Shown: positions 16,759-25,226 of the stretch, in pieces | How positions within the stretch are numbered: position 1 is the stretch's first letter | Layout of the letters: each line of letters opens with the position of its first letter | Source of the DNA: Sphingobacterium sp. | GTDB lineage: Bacteria; Bacteroidota; Bacteroidia; Sphingobacteriales; Sphingobacteriaceae | Direction: 5' to 3' | DNA length: 33,729 nucleotides | Assembly: GCA_031277685.1 (NCBI GenBank) | Contig: JAITLV010000062.1 | Location: forward strand, 1 to 33,729 | Notes under the pieces: generated by a model | Database searches by the model: none | The model's input: only the letters and a program-made list of their open reading frames with translations | What the model was told of the DNA's origin: nothing | Translations under genes and position numbers: made by a program

Positions 16759-19700
16759 ATGAAGAAGAACTTTTTAACCATATTATCATTGGCCGCATTA
16801 GGAATCGTACAAGGGCAGCGGCTACCACAGGATACCATTTTGAGTGCCTATACCAATCAGACAAGTATCCGGGCGCTGAACAGTATTACATTAAAGAACG
16901 GTTTCTATATCCCAGCGCCTGCGGCAGGCAAGAGCGTGACGATCAGCATTTCGGGTTTCCAAACCCTGGTGAGCAAGCCCAGTGCGAATCAAAACTATAT
17001 TTTGACAAAAACTTTCCGCAGTCCGGGAGTTACGCTTGCGACACTGAACGCCCAGCGTACCATCGGTGACGAGAACCAGACGATCCAGTATTTTGACGGA
17101 TTGGGAAGACCCAGTCAGACGATCCAGGTGATGGCGAGCCCAACGAATAAAGACATTGTGCAGCATATCGAATACGATGGATTCGGTCGGGAGAGCACGA
17201 AATATTTATTATATGGAGAAAAAGAGGGGCAGGGTAGCTTCCGTGACGGAGCAAAGACGAACCAGATCGCATTCTACAAAGAAGGAGCCGGTTGGGACGG
17301 TGCGGTCAAGAAGACCGGCAATCCCTATTCTGTTACGGTGTTTGAGAACAGTCCGCTGAACCGTGTGCAGCAGCAGGGAGCTCCCGGAGTAGCCTGGCAG
17401 CCTGCACCTGACCGGAACAAGGTTGCCGCCGGAGCCAATGCCGGTCGTACGGTCATGACCGAATATGGCACCAACGGGACCGATGACGTTCGGCTGTGGA
17501 CGATGAACAGTACAAACAACGGAGCCAATGCAGGCTATTATACAGCAGGCAAACTGTACAAGACAGTTATTAAGGATGAAAACTGGATTAATAAGAATGC
17601 AGCGAATGTATCACCATCAAAAACCGGGACAGTGGAAGAGTTTAAGGATTTTGAGGATAGGATTGTACTGAAACGGATCTGGGAATCGGAGACAAAATCA
17701 CTGAATACTTACTATGTCTACGATGACTTTGGTGACCTGAGATATGTGATCCCACCGGGTTTTCCAGCGACCACCACAGCGTTGGCGGAAGCAGCGACAG
17801 GAGATTTCCATGAGCTGGTGTATGCCTATAAATACGATGGAAGGCGCAGAATGACCGAGAAGAAAATCCCTGGCAAGGGCTGGGAGTGGCTTGTTTACAA
17901 TGTCAATGACAAGGTGATATTGACCCAGGACGCGGTGCAGCGTGCCAAGCCAGCCAAAGAATGGAATTATACGAAATACGATGCTTTTGGTCGAACGGTA
18001 AGCACAGGTACCTATAGAAGAACCTATTCCAGTCAGGCCGAAGCACAGAAGTCAGCGGATTCTGTAAAGGTTTACTGGGAGGATCGCACGGTCCAGGCTA
18101 AAATGGAGGGACAGGTAAAATATACCAAATATACCAACAATGCATTTCCAAAGGCCTCAGGAAAGATCAGCCCGATGACAGTCAATTACTATGATGACTA
18201 TCTATTTGAATCGGCAGACACCACAGGTCTTTCATTTTCTGGCGTTAAAAAGAGTGATAAACTGAAAGGGCTGGCCACAGGGACCAGAATTTTTAAAGAT
18301 GACGGAACCGAAGGTCTATTGTCGGTGCTTTATTATGACGACTATGGGCGTGTTATTGAGAGTGTTTCGCAGCATCATCTGAAAGGAACGGACCGTGTCG
18401 TCAATACATACAATTTTCCGGGTGAACTGGTCCAGAGTAAACGTACCCATAGTCCTGCGACAGGACAGGCAACGACACTGATCACCAGTAACAGATATGA
18501 CCATGTGGGAAGACTGTTGGAGACCAAAAAGCGTGTGAACAGTCAGAGTGAGATTATCCAGAGCAGGCTAGCCTACAATGAAATCGGCCAGCTGAAAGGG
18601 AAATCTCAGCATAGCGAGAATGGGGGCGGCAGTTTCTGGAATACAACTAATCTGTCCTACAATGAGCGTGGCTGGCAGAGCAGGGTCAGTTCACCATTTT
18701 TTACCTACCAGCTGAACTATAATCAGAACGGGACGGCGGTTTTGGGCAATGCGCAATATAATGGCAATGTTGCGCAACAGCTCTGGGGCAATCGGTCCTC
18801 GACCAACAAAACCTTTACATACGGTTATGATATCCTGAACAGGCTGGTTTCGGGAGTGAGTACGGACAGTGTGAAAATGAAGGAGGTGGTCGGCTATGAT
18901 GATATGGGCAATATCCGGAGCCTGACACGGGATGACGGTACAGCAACGACCTATGCCTACAACAATGGGAATAAGAGCAACCGACTGTCGGCGCTGACGG
19001 GAGGACTGAAGGGTAACTATACCTACGATGAGAACGGAAATGCGAAGACTGACCGTTTTGGACTGAGTTATACCTACAATGATATGAATCTTCCACGTAC
19101 CGTGAAGCGTACTGCAGGAACGGATCAGGTTGATGTCACCTACCTCTATGATGCAAAGGGAACCAAACTGCGGAAGACCTCAAGCCGTGAGGGGACGCGA
19201 GATTATATCGGTGGCATCGAATATGGTGCCAACGGTATTGAGCGCATCGCGACGGAGGAAGGCTATCTGCTGAAGACAGGGACAGATTATGCCTACTATT
19301 ACAATGTGATGGATCACCTTGGCAATGTGCGCACAGTGCTGTACAAAAACCCCGGCACAGGTAAGGTGGAACCGATCCAGAAACAGGACTATTACCCATT
19401 TGGTAAGACCCGCGGTATTTTAAGTGGAGGAAATAATAAGTATCTTTATAATGGTAAGGAAGTACAGCAGGATATAGGTGACCAGTTTGACTATGGAGCG
19501 AGGCTGTATGATGCGGAGATAGGTAGATGGAATGTCGTGGACAAATTTAGTCAAGTATATAGTGAAGTATCTCCTTATTCATATGCGCTAGGAAATCCAA
19601 TTAAATTTATAGATAAAGATGGACATCTAATTGTTGATCAATTTGGACGTATTATTGCGAAGCCTATTATGGAAAATAATAGGATTAAAGTCACTTCGCT

Positions 19701-20328
19701 AAATGGAGCGTACTACGCAGCATTTGAAATCAAAACAAACAAAGGTACTGTTATTGAAGCCTGGAAAATGATTAAAGAAACTCCCTCAGACTACTCTGTT
19801 CCAAAAGGACAAAAGGCTGATATGTCCTCGAATTGTTATGGTTTCGTATTGACAGGTGGAGAATTTTATTTACCATTATTTGATAATTTAAAAGATAATG
19901 AGAAGGCTCAAGAACTACTTCAACGTGTGTTAATGGAAGAGGGATTAAATCTAGATTATAAATCGGATGGCAGCGCGGCATCTGTTAAATCGAATTTTTT
20001 TAGCGATGGCTTTCTAATGACCGGACGTGGAAATCAATATTCGGCGATGCATATAGTGCGAAGAAATAAGAAGACAAGAATGTGGGAAGCTGATCATGGC
20101 TATTATGGAGTATATTCTGGAGCTAACTTTGATAATGCTGCGAGTATACGGGAAAATAATTTAGAGGGATTTAGTTATTGGTCATTTACTGATGATAGGA
20201 CATCGCAAGAATACAATGGTATTAGTATTGATCTAAGCGATCTTAAAGGAATGGATCGTGAAAGTTTTTGGAATACAGTCGAAAATTTTGTTAACACTTT
20301 ATTAAAGGAAAAGGATAAAAATAAATAA
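16759..20328 (+). CDS. DUF6443/Rhs-core protein with a predicted papain-like toxin tip (protein B, pair 1)
   Basis: I place the start at the ATG at 16759 (1189 residues), which gives a signal peptide MKKNFLTILSLAALGIVQGQ; a GTG-like or ATG start at 16705 would overlap gene A. A DUF6443-type region lies at about 95-215 ('QYFDGLGRPSQTIQ', 'YDGFGRESTKYL', 'PYSVTVFENSPLNRV'). YD repeats follow to about 860, and the Rhs-associated core runs from 877 to 952 (DYYPFGKTRG, YLYNGKE, YDAEIGRWNVVD, ending FIDKDGH). After it comes a 237-residue tip. The tip has SSNCYGFVLTGG with C1026, MHIV with H1098 and EADHGYYG with D1112/H1113, a Cys-His-Asp order and spacing that suggest an NlpC/P60- or papain-like cysteine peptidase or related enzyme. 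From about 19550 the DNA becomes clearly more AT-rich, as is common for exchangeable tips. Enzyme class is inferred. Confidence 0.85.
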   Translation: MKKNFLTILSLAALGIVQGQRLPQDTILSAYTNQTSIRALNSITLKNGFYIPAPAAGKSVTISISGFQTLVSKPSANQNYILTKTFRSPGVTLATLNAQRTIGDENQTIQYFDGLGRPSQTIQVMASPTNKDIVQHIEYDGFGRESTKYLLYGEKEGQGSFRDGAKTNQIAFYKEGAGWDGAVKKTGNPYSVTVFENSPLNRVQQQGAPGVAWQPAPDRNKVAAGANAGRTVMTEYGTNGTDDVRLWTMNSTNNGANAGYYTAGKLYKTVIKDENWINKNAANVSPSKTGTVEEFKDFEDRIVLKRIWESETKSLNTYYVYDDFGDLRYVIPPGFPATTTALAEAATGDFHELVYAYKYDGRRRMTEKKIPGKGWEWLVYNVNDKVILTQDAVQRAKPAKEWNYTKYDAFGRTVSTGTYRRTYSSQAEAQKSADSVKVYWEDRTVQAKMEGQVKYTKYTNNAFPKASGKISPMTVNYYDDYLFESADTTGLSFSGVKKSDKLKGLATGTRIFKDDGTEGLLSVLYYDDYGRVIESVSQHHLKGTDRVVNTYNFPGELVQSKRTHSPATGQATTLITSNRYDHVGRLLETKKRVNSQSEIIQSRLAYNEIGQLKGKSQHSENGGGSFWNTTNLSYNERGWQSRVSSPFFTYQLNYNQNGTAVLGNAQYNGNVAQQLWGNRSSTNKTFTYGYDILNRLVSGVSTDSVKMKEVVGYDDMGNIRSLTRDDGTATTYAYNNGNKSNRLSALTGGLKGNYTYDENGNAKTDRFGLSYTYNDMNLPRTVKRTAGTDQVDVTYLYDAKGTKLRKTSSREGTRDYIGGIEYGANGIERIATEEGYLLKTGTDYAYYYNVMDHLGNVRTVLYKNPGTGKVEPIQKQDYYPFGKTRGILSGGNNKYLYNGKEVQQDIGDQFDYGARLYDAEIGRWNVVDKFSQVYSEVSPYSYALGNPIKFIDKDGHLIVDQFGRIIAKPIMENNRIKVTSLNGAYYAAFEIKTNKGTVIEAWKMIKETPSDYSVPKGQKADMSSNCYGFVLTGGEFYLPLFDNLKDNEKAQELLQRVLMEEGLNLDYKSDGSAASVKSNFFSDGFLMTGRGNQYSAMHIVRRNKKTRMWEADHGYYGVYSGANFDNAASIRENNLEGFSYWSFTDDRTSQEYNGISIDLSDLKGMDRESFWNTVENFVNTLLKEKDKNK

Positions 20329-20336
20329 CAAGCATT

Positions 20337-20990
20337 ATGAGATATTTAGTTTGTTTATTGTTATTGCTATGTTGCAAACTTTGGGTATTTGGTCAGCGAA
20401 CCCAGGTGAATGTTGAAAAAATTAAGGAAAGTAAGAATTCTGGGTATTATTTGAAAATTACAATTGTAAAGAATGGAATTAAATATATTAGAAATAGTAA
20501 AGATTACGACATTGATATGTATTTGGACAAGTTAGGAGGACAATTGAATGTAGCAGATATTAGCTTGATCACAGAAAAGATTATTCCGTATATTAATGAT
20601 TATTCGCTGGCCAGCACTAGGGTCAGGAAATATTATATAACCTCTACACAAATAGATTATCAGGGTATGCCCAAACCTAAAAGTTTACGATATCCATTGG
20701 CAATAGATGCTATGTTCGCAATAAATCGATTGTTTTATTCCCTTTATTTGCACAGGATATCTACTTATCCAGTACTTTATGACAGTAAAACGCTAGCAGA
20801 AGTGAACGATAATCCTACAATGGTCAGGCTAATGGCAAAAAGGTATTATCAATGGTTTGATCTAGTAAAGAGTGCAAAATATTCGAGAATTCAAATCTTG
20901 TCTTCCGAATTTGCACAATTTCTAAATAAGGGAACAGTAAAATGGTGGGATATGATGATTGTCTCTAAAGGTATTAGGGATGATATATAG
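20337..20990 (+). CDS. Secreted immunity candidate 1 for the papain-like Rhs tip
   Basis: A 217-residue protein starting 8 bp after the Rhs stop. Signal peptide about 1-19 (MRYLVCLLLLLCCKLWVFGQ). The mature protein shares with the products of 22252-22926 and 22945-23721 and the pseudogene 21392-22159 the motifs '(D/F)YS(L/V)', 'Y(P/C)(L/I)AI(D/E)(A/S)M(F/Y)', 'YPVLYDSKT', a 'Y..W' pair and 'W.DM' near the C-terminus. I do not recognise a named family. Position after the toxin tip, small size, export signal and multiple local paralogues make it the expected immunity protein acting in the periplasm, where a papain-like tip could attack. This function is inferred from context only. Confidence 0.75.
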   Translation: MRYLVCLLLLLCCKLWVFGQRTQVNVEKIKESKNSGYYLKITIVKNGIKYIRNSKDYDIDMYLDKLGGQLNVADISLITEKIIPYINDYSLASTRVRKYYITSTQIDYQGMPKPKSLRYPLAIDAMFAINRLFYSLYLHRISTYPVLYDSKTLAEVNDNPTMVRLMAKRYYQWFDLVKSAKYSRIQILSSEFAQFLNKGTVKWWDMMIVSKGIRDDI

Positions 20991-21118
20991 CTTGCTCTGG
21001 ACGAATATTAAAAATTTCAATAATTATTAGGAGCGTATCCATTTAATTAAATTAGACCTATGGTTTTTGTAAGTAGTCAATTAACTTGCTCCAAATTAAA
21101 TACAAAATACCTTAGGTT

Positions 21119-21396
21119 ATGGATACAAATATACACCGGAGCATATTTATTAATGGAGGTGATGATATAGAAATTACAGATCCAAAAGCTGCTGTTCAAT
21201 ATGGCTTAGATCCGCGGGCAAATTGTAACGGATTAACCAAAACGCTAGTCCATTTTTAGATTTAAGTCAAAATCGAGAATATACAGGAATGGTTAATCCG
21301 GATGAAGGATTGCGATTTTCCGGTGATGCTGTTAGGACACCTGGCTTTTTGTTGTTACTTAATATAATTAACTCTTGCTTGAATAGTCAATATTGA
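21119..21396 (+). pseudogene. Decayed orphan toxin tip carrying the Cys motif
   Basis: From the ATG at 21119 one frame reads to 'DPRANCNGLTK' and stops at 21257-21259. The continuation is in the next frame from about 21241: 'NASPFLDLSQNREYTGMVNP', 'EGLRFSGDAVRTPG', to a TGA at 21394-21396. Joined, the pieces give NC.GLT.T..PFLDL, which lines up with NCYGFVLTGGEFYLPLFDNL around the predicted catalytic Cys of the Rhs tip at 16759-20328. The segment corresponding to the catalytic His is missing. It overlaps the start of a decayed immunity gene, so this is a displaced toxin-immunity cassette in decay. Confidence 0.6.
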
Positions 21397-22159
21397 AGTT
21401 TTAAAAATAGTATTTCTAATAACCCTGTCTATTTTTTCAATAGTTGATTTAACGGCCCAAGAATTTAGTGTTAAGGTAGCCAGGGAGCGTGTAATACAAG
21501 ATTTTGATGGATATGGTCTCAAGGTTATTCTAATAAATAAATATAAATCAGATACTATTAATCCTGGAGATTATTCAAAAGCTAATTCTCTTGTTTATAA
21601 ATTGGGTAAGTGTAAGAAAGTTAAAGTATTAGAGGCGATGATGCCGTATTTTTATGACTATTCACTAAGTGGATATAGGGTGAAAATGTATTCACCTTTT
21701 GCTGTGTTATATGGTACTCAAAAGCATAAGAACTGGAAATATTAAATTGTCATAGAATCTATGTACCTGATTAATCTTATGTTTTTTGGTGAATATACTC
21801 GGTATTTGCCAAATTTTCAGGTACTAATAAATAAATAGGGCAAAAAGGAAGTTGAATACAATGACTCGCTGAATATTTCTAAAATGGCAGATCTCTATAG
21901 AAAGTGGTATAAATCCAAAGTCCATATCGAAAATTCGAATTTTTCAGTCTTAGATCTCTTAGATTTATACCGAGGGCCAATAGCTTGGCTGGATATGGAG
22001 TATATGCCCGATTTTGGAGAAATTATACCAGCATTAATAGGGATTGTTGATCTAGAGCAACAAAGAAACGAACAAGAGAAACAAGAGATGGATATATTTA
22101 ATACAGTTAAGCCTAGAAAGGAAATTCCAATAATAAAACCCAGGTTGAAAGTAAAATAG
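21392..22159 (+). pseudogene. Decayed immunity paralogue with two in-frame stop codons
   Basis: One continuous frame from about 21392 to the TAG at 22157-22159 encodes a protein closely related to the product of 22945-23721: 'DFDGYGLKVI', 'PGDYSKANS', 'YDYSLSGYRVK', 'IESMYLINLMFFGEY', 'MADLYRKWY', 'LDLYRGPIAWLD'. Two stops interrupt it, TAA at 21743-21745 and TAG at 21836-21838, and the expected ATG is replaced by ATT at 21392. The signal peptide is still recognisable (LKIVFLITLSIFSIVDLTAQ). No frameshift is needed, so inactivation by point mutation looks recent. A downstream ATG at 21884 could in theory express a 91-residue C-terminal fragment, but it would lack export. Confidence 0.88.
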
Positions 22160-22251
22160 TATATAATTGGTTATAGAGTAAAGCTGTCTAACTATGCCAA
22201 TATATATCTAAGGTGCTGCCAGTGAATATTAATCTTTTGAAAAATTAGCAT

Positions 22252-22926
22252 ATGATAAAAAATCTTCTGTTAGTATTGAATCTTTTGGTCAACCCTATTA
22301 TTCTATTTGCGCAGGATTTTCAAGTTAATGTCTCCAAAGTAGAATTGAAGAGAGACTACGAGGGCTTTTTGTTGCAGCTGGAAGTAAAAAAGGGATCAAA
22401 AAGAGATAAAATTATTGCCGGTAATTATTCAAGTAGTTACGCATTTTTGAGAAGCTATTCTTTTGAAGAGCAAATAAAAATTCTGGAGGAATTGGCTAAA
22501 TATTTTACTGACTTTAGTCTTTGTAGCGAGAAAGTATCAGCTCGTTTTTTGACAACAAGAGTACAAGGTGTTACTAAAGTAGAAAGCACGCAGTATTGTA
22601 TCGCAATTGAGGCTATGTTTTTAATGAACTATATGGCTTTTGGTGAAGCGGGGATGTATCTTGCGAAGTACCCTGTGTTATTCAATAAATGTACAAGAAA
22701 AGAGATTAATATGAACGATTCGGAAAACATTATTAAAATGACAAAGATATATAGCAATTGGATAAATAACCTAAAAAGTAAAGGATATATTTCTCATTAC
22801 GATTTATTAGATTTTTATGATAAAGAGATAATTTGGGTAGATATGACAAAAATGCCTCCGGCTAGAGAAATTATCTGGGCATTGCAAGATATGTATAGTA
22901 GACCATACATAAAACCATTGTTATAA
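22252..22926 (+). CDS. Secreted immunity candidate 2
   Basis: A 224-residue protein with signal peptide MIKNLLLVLNLLVNPIILFAQ. The mature part has the shared family pattern: 'QVNVSKVELKRDYEGFLLQLEV', 'YFTDFSLCSEKV', 'YCIAIEAMFLMNYMAFGEAGMYLAKYPVLFNKCTRKEI', 'MTKIYSNWINN', 'EIIWVDMTKMPPAREI'. It is diverged from candidate 1 and from 22945-23721, so it probably protects against a different tip variant. It lies 92 bp after the pseudogene and 18 bp before the next paralogue. No adjacent intact toxin remains, so it may be an orphan immunity gene kept for protection against relatives. Function inferred. Confidence 0.75.
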   Translation: MIKNLLLVLNLLVNPIILFAQDFQVNVSKVELKRDYEGFLLQLEVKKGSKRDKIIAGNYSSSYAFLRSYSFEEQIKILEELAKYFTDFSLCSEKVSARFLTTRVQGVTKVESTQYCIAIEAMFLMNYMAFGEAGMYLAKYPVLFNKCTRKEINMNDSENIIKMTKIYSNWINNLKSKGYISHYDLLDFYDKEIIWVDMTKMPPAREIIWALQDMYSRPYIKPLL

Positions 22927-22944
22927 CTTTAATTAACTAATAAT

Positions 22945-23721
22945 ATGATTAAACTTCGTTATTTATTCCTTGCTGTGTATCTTTTATCTAATATTGGAGC
23001 TCTCTTTGGTCAAGTGTCTGATATCAATATAACTATAGCTAAAGAAAAGGTAGTTAAAGATTTCGATGGTTATGGCCTGAATATTATTGTGATGGGAAAT
23101 TATGGTAGTGATACAATTCTACCTGGAGACTATAAAAAAGCTTGTGGTTATGCTAAAAAATTAAATGATATGGGTAAACTTAAACTTATTGAGGCATTTA
23201 CGCCTTATTTTGAAGATTATTCAGTATGTGGATATAAAGTTAAACCATTCACAACTCATACCCATGGATTTGGTGCTAATATTTTTCAGAGTATAAAATA
23301 TTCTATTGCCATTGAATCCATGTACCTTATTAATTTAATGTTTTATGGAGAATATGTACATTATCTATCAAACCTCCCGATCTTATTTGATAAATGTACC
23401 AAAAAGGAAGTGCTCTTTGATGACTCTGTCAAGATTTTAGAAATGAGCGGAATGTATAGAAAGTGGTATTTGGAGATGAAAAATCATTCTGTTCGTGACA
23501 ATTTTTCAATGTATAATCTTTTTGACTTATATAGAGGATCTGTGGGATGGCTGGATGCTGAGAATATACCAAATTTAGAGAAAATTGTTAGTGAGATAGA
23601 GATTCAGGTTGCTAATGAAGAAAAGGACAAAGAGCGCTATAAAAACAGGAAGGATATTTTCCAGAAAGTACCTACCAATTTAAATAACATGTCCAAACCT
23701 GGATTGAAAAACAAAAAGTAA
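22945..23721 (+). CDS. Secreted immunity candidate 3
   Basis: A 258-residue protein with signal peptide MIKLRYLFLAVYLLSNIGALFGQ. Family motifs are 'DFDGYGLNIIV', 'PGDYKKACGYAKKL', 'YFEDYSVCGYKVK', 'IAIESMYLINLMFYGEYVHYLSNLPILFDKCTKKEV', 'MSGMYRKWY', 'FDLYRGSVGWLD'. A charged C-terminal tail of about 35 residues rich in K, E and N follows. It is the closest intact relative of the pseudogene at 21392-22159, indicating local duplication. It ends the plus-strand immunity run and is followed after about 120 bp by a strong terminator. Predicted periplasmic; function inferred from context. Confidence 0.76.
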   Translation: MIKLRYLFLAVYLLSNIGALFGQVSDINITIAKEKVVKDFDGYGLNIIVMGNYGSDTILPGDYKKACGYAKKLNDMGKLKLIEAFTPYFEDYSVCGYKVKPFTTHTHGFGANIFQSIKYSIAIESMYLINLMFYGEYVHYLSNLPILFDKCTKKEVLFDDSVKILEMSGMYRKWYLEMKNHSVRDNFSMYNLFDLYRGSVGWLDAENIPNLEKIVSEIEIQVANEEKDKERYKNRKDIFQKVPTNLNNMSKPGLKNKK

Positions 23722-23838
23722 GATGTTATAGTGGAACTATGAAGTTATAATAAAATAAAAAATAATGTTGAAGTAGCGGATTTCTTTCTCCTAGATAGAG
23801 AAACGAAGAAACAAATATAGGAAAGAAAAAGAAGATTT

Positions 23839-23873
23839 AAAATGCCTAATTTTTTGTTAGATTAGGCATTTTT
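23839..23873 (+). terminator. Rho-independent terminator after the immunity run
   Basis: AATGCCTAAT (23841-23850) pairs perfectly with ATTAGGCATT (23861-23870) around a 10-base loop. The stem can be extended by A-T pairs on both sides, and the T run follows directly. It would end transcription from the toxin/immunity genes upstream. Confidence 0.85.
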
Positions 23874-23879
23874 ATATGG

Positions 23880-24092
23880 ATTAAGGGGACACAGTGAACA
23901 TCTAGTTTTAAAGCAAAAGGTTCATCTACCATTAGGTCAGATTCTACAGGATGAAAATTACAAAGTATACAATGGAGCATATCCACTTTGGGATGCATGG
24001 ACATGTACTCTGGAGGTTTTAATGGATACCATATATTTAAAAAGGAAAATAAATTATGGAAAGCCAATCATGGATATTTTAAATATATATAG
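23880..24092 (+). pseudogene. Decayed orphan toxin tip carrying the His motif
   Basis: From about 23990 one frame reads 'GCMDMYSGGFNGYHIFKK', then 'ENKLWKANHGYFKYI', and ends at a TAG (24090-24092). This matches the end of the Rhs tip at 16759-20328, where 'SAMHIVRRNKKTRMWEADHGYYGVYSG' surrounds the predicted catalytic His and Asp. Upstream, another frame gives 'VHLPLGQILQDENYKV', which can be aligned with 'EFYLPLFDNLKDN' of the intact tip, implying a frameshift near 23985. The Cys motif itself is no longer legible. It is followed by the small membrane-protein gene at 24149, the likely former partner. Confidence 0.58.
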
Positions 24093-24148
24093 GTAATGAT
24101 ATTAGGATTTTAATGTAAGAGTTGGTTTTTCAAAAGATTAAAAATTTT

Positions 24149-24487
24149 ATGACATATATAGATATATTAATACCGATCGTTTTTTTTTCTTTATTTTTTC
24201 TTTTGCTTAAATATAGGAGTAGGAACCTTTTAAAAAGAATTTATAGAGACTATATTGAACTGTATTTGATAGAAAATAATTATAACCTAATGAAATATTA
24301 TAGGATTAGGAACTTGAAAATAGGAAAAAATCGCTATCGTTTTACGCCTTTTATGTCATTTGGAAATCCGAGTTTTACCGTACTTGTTGGGGTAGAGGCA
24401 ATGGATAAGAATAAATCAAAATTATATTTTGAGGTGCGTGTTAGATTTCTTTTTAATAGCGTTCAAAAAGTAGAATTTTTTGAATAA
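24149..24487 (+). CDS. Small membrane protein, possible immunity protein of the decayed tip
   Basis: I choose the ATG at 24149 (112 residues); a TTG at 24122 would add nine residues in front. Residues about 3-21 (YIDILIPIVFFSLFFLLL) form one transmembrane helix, followed by a basic stretch KYRSRNLLKRIYRDY that would stay in the cytoplasm and then a soluble part with beta character ('RFTPFMSFGNPSFTVLVGVEAM'). I do not recognise the family. It directly follows the remains of a toxin tip and precedes a terminator, the position of an immunity gene, but it is not related to the immunity family upstream. Codon use is AT-rich like the rest of the array. Confidence 0.6.
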   Translation: MTYIDILIPIVFFSLFFLLLKYRSRNLLKRIYRDYIELYLIENNYNLMKYYRIRNLKIGKNRYRFTPFMSFGNPSFTVLVGVEAMDKNKSKLYFEVRVRFLFNSVQKVEFFE

Positions 24488-24512
24488 ATGATGATACCAA
24501 AATATTTGTAAT

Positions 24513-24548
24513 AACCATTACTGCTTAATAAAGCGGTAATGGTTTTAT
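24513..24548 (+). terminator. Terminator-like hairpin after the small membrane protein gene
   Basis: AACCATTACTGC (24513-24524) pairs with GCGGTAATGGTT (24533-24544) around an 8-base loop, with one G-U pair. A short T-rich tail follows. It lies 26 bp after the stop at 24487. Confidence 0.75.
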
Positions 24549-24699
24549 AGTTCGAGCCTAAAGTGTGATTAGAGGTGCAGCACAACAAGATTTTCTATTA
24601 CCAACCTCCATTTTATCCTATACCTTATTCATGAAAGACCTGTAAGAATTTTTCCGTTCCAGACGATCTGAAATAAAGCAGCAAGGACTATGTTTATTG

Positions 24700-24777
24700 T
24701 GAAAAATAATTTCTTTTATGATTAATTATCTAGTGAAAAATTGCTACATTGTACTAGTCATTTTAGAAGGCTGGCGA
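24700..24777 (+). repeat. Diverged 78-bp intergenic element, copy 2
   Basis: Ungapped match to 9551-9628 (54 of 78 positions by manual count), with the best block at 24728-24746. It lies 650 bp before the second Rhs pair, farther from a gene start than copy 1, with apparently decayed DNA between. Confidence 0.65.
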
Positions 24778-25226
24778 GAGATTAAACAGGTAAGTCTACC
24801 TCATATTCCGTCTCATAAAAAGGGTGGTACAAATTGAAAATCAAGCAGATAGTTGTTTCAAAAACAACCCTGTTAAAAAAGTGCACAAAAGCGTTCTGTG
24901 ATTTGAGTCTGAGGTAATAAATATTTAATAAAATTTTCTATGCTGCCTTTTTAAAAAAAATCATATCTTTAATTGAGCTTAAGTTAATGAGAGTAGCCAA
25001 TTGATGAAAAGTAATTAAGCTCAGATTGATTAGCTGTATTTATTTTGTTTTTCATTATTAACCATTTTATCATCATGAAGATATTGAAGTGAGGAATCTT
25101 ATTTGTGCTAAGCGTTTTCGCTTTGGAAAAGAGTGTATACAACCACTTATCTAAATAAAGGAAATAAGGAACAGTTATATATCTCCAAATTGGTACCGGT
25201 AGTCAGAGTTGCTTTACCAAGTTTTG

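Noticed and set aside
16443..16838. Minus-strand frame across the junction of the Rhs A and B genes
   Set aside because: It is antisense to the well-supported C-terminus of A and signal peptide of B, and its translation has no family-like pattern.
23846..24067. 73-codon minus-strand frame opposite the decayed tip
   Set aside because: The plus strand shows similarity to the Rhs tip; the minus frame overlaps the terminator stem and has no signal or motif.
24835..24900. Hairpin GTTGTTTCAAAAACAAC as a terminator
   Set aside because: The 7-bp stem is AT-rich with a 3-base loop and lacks a T run; it follows no gene.
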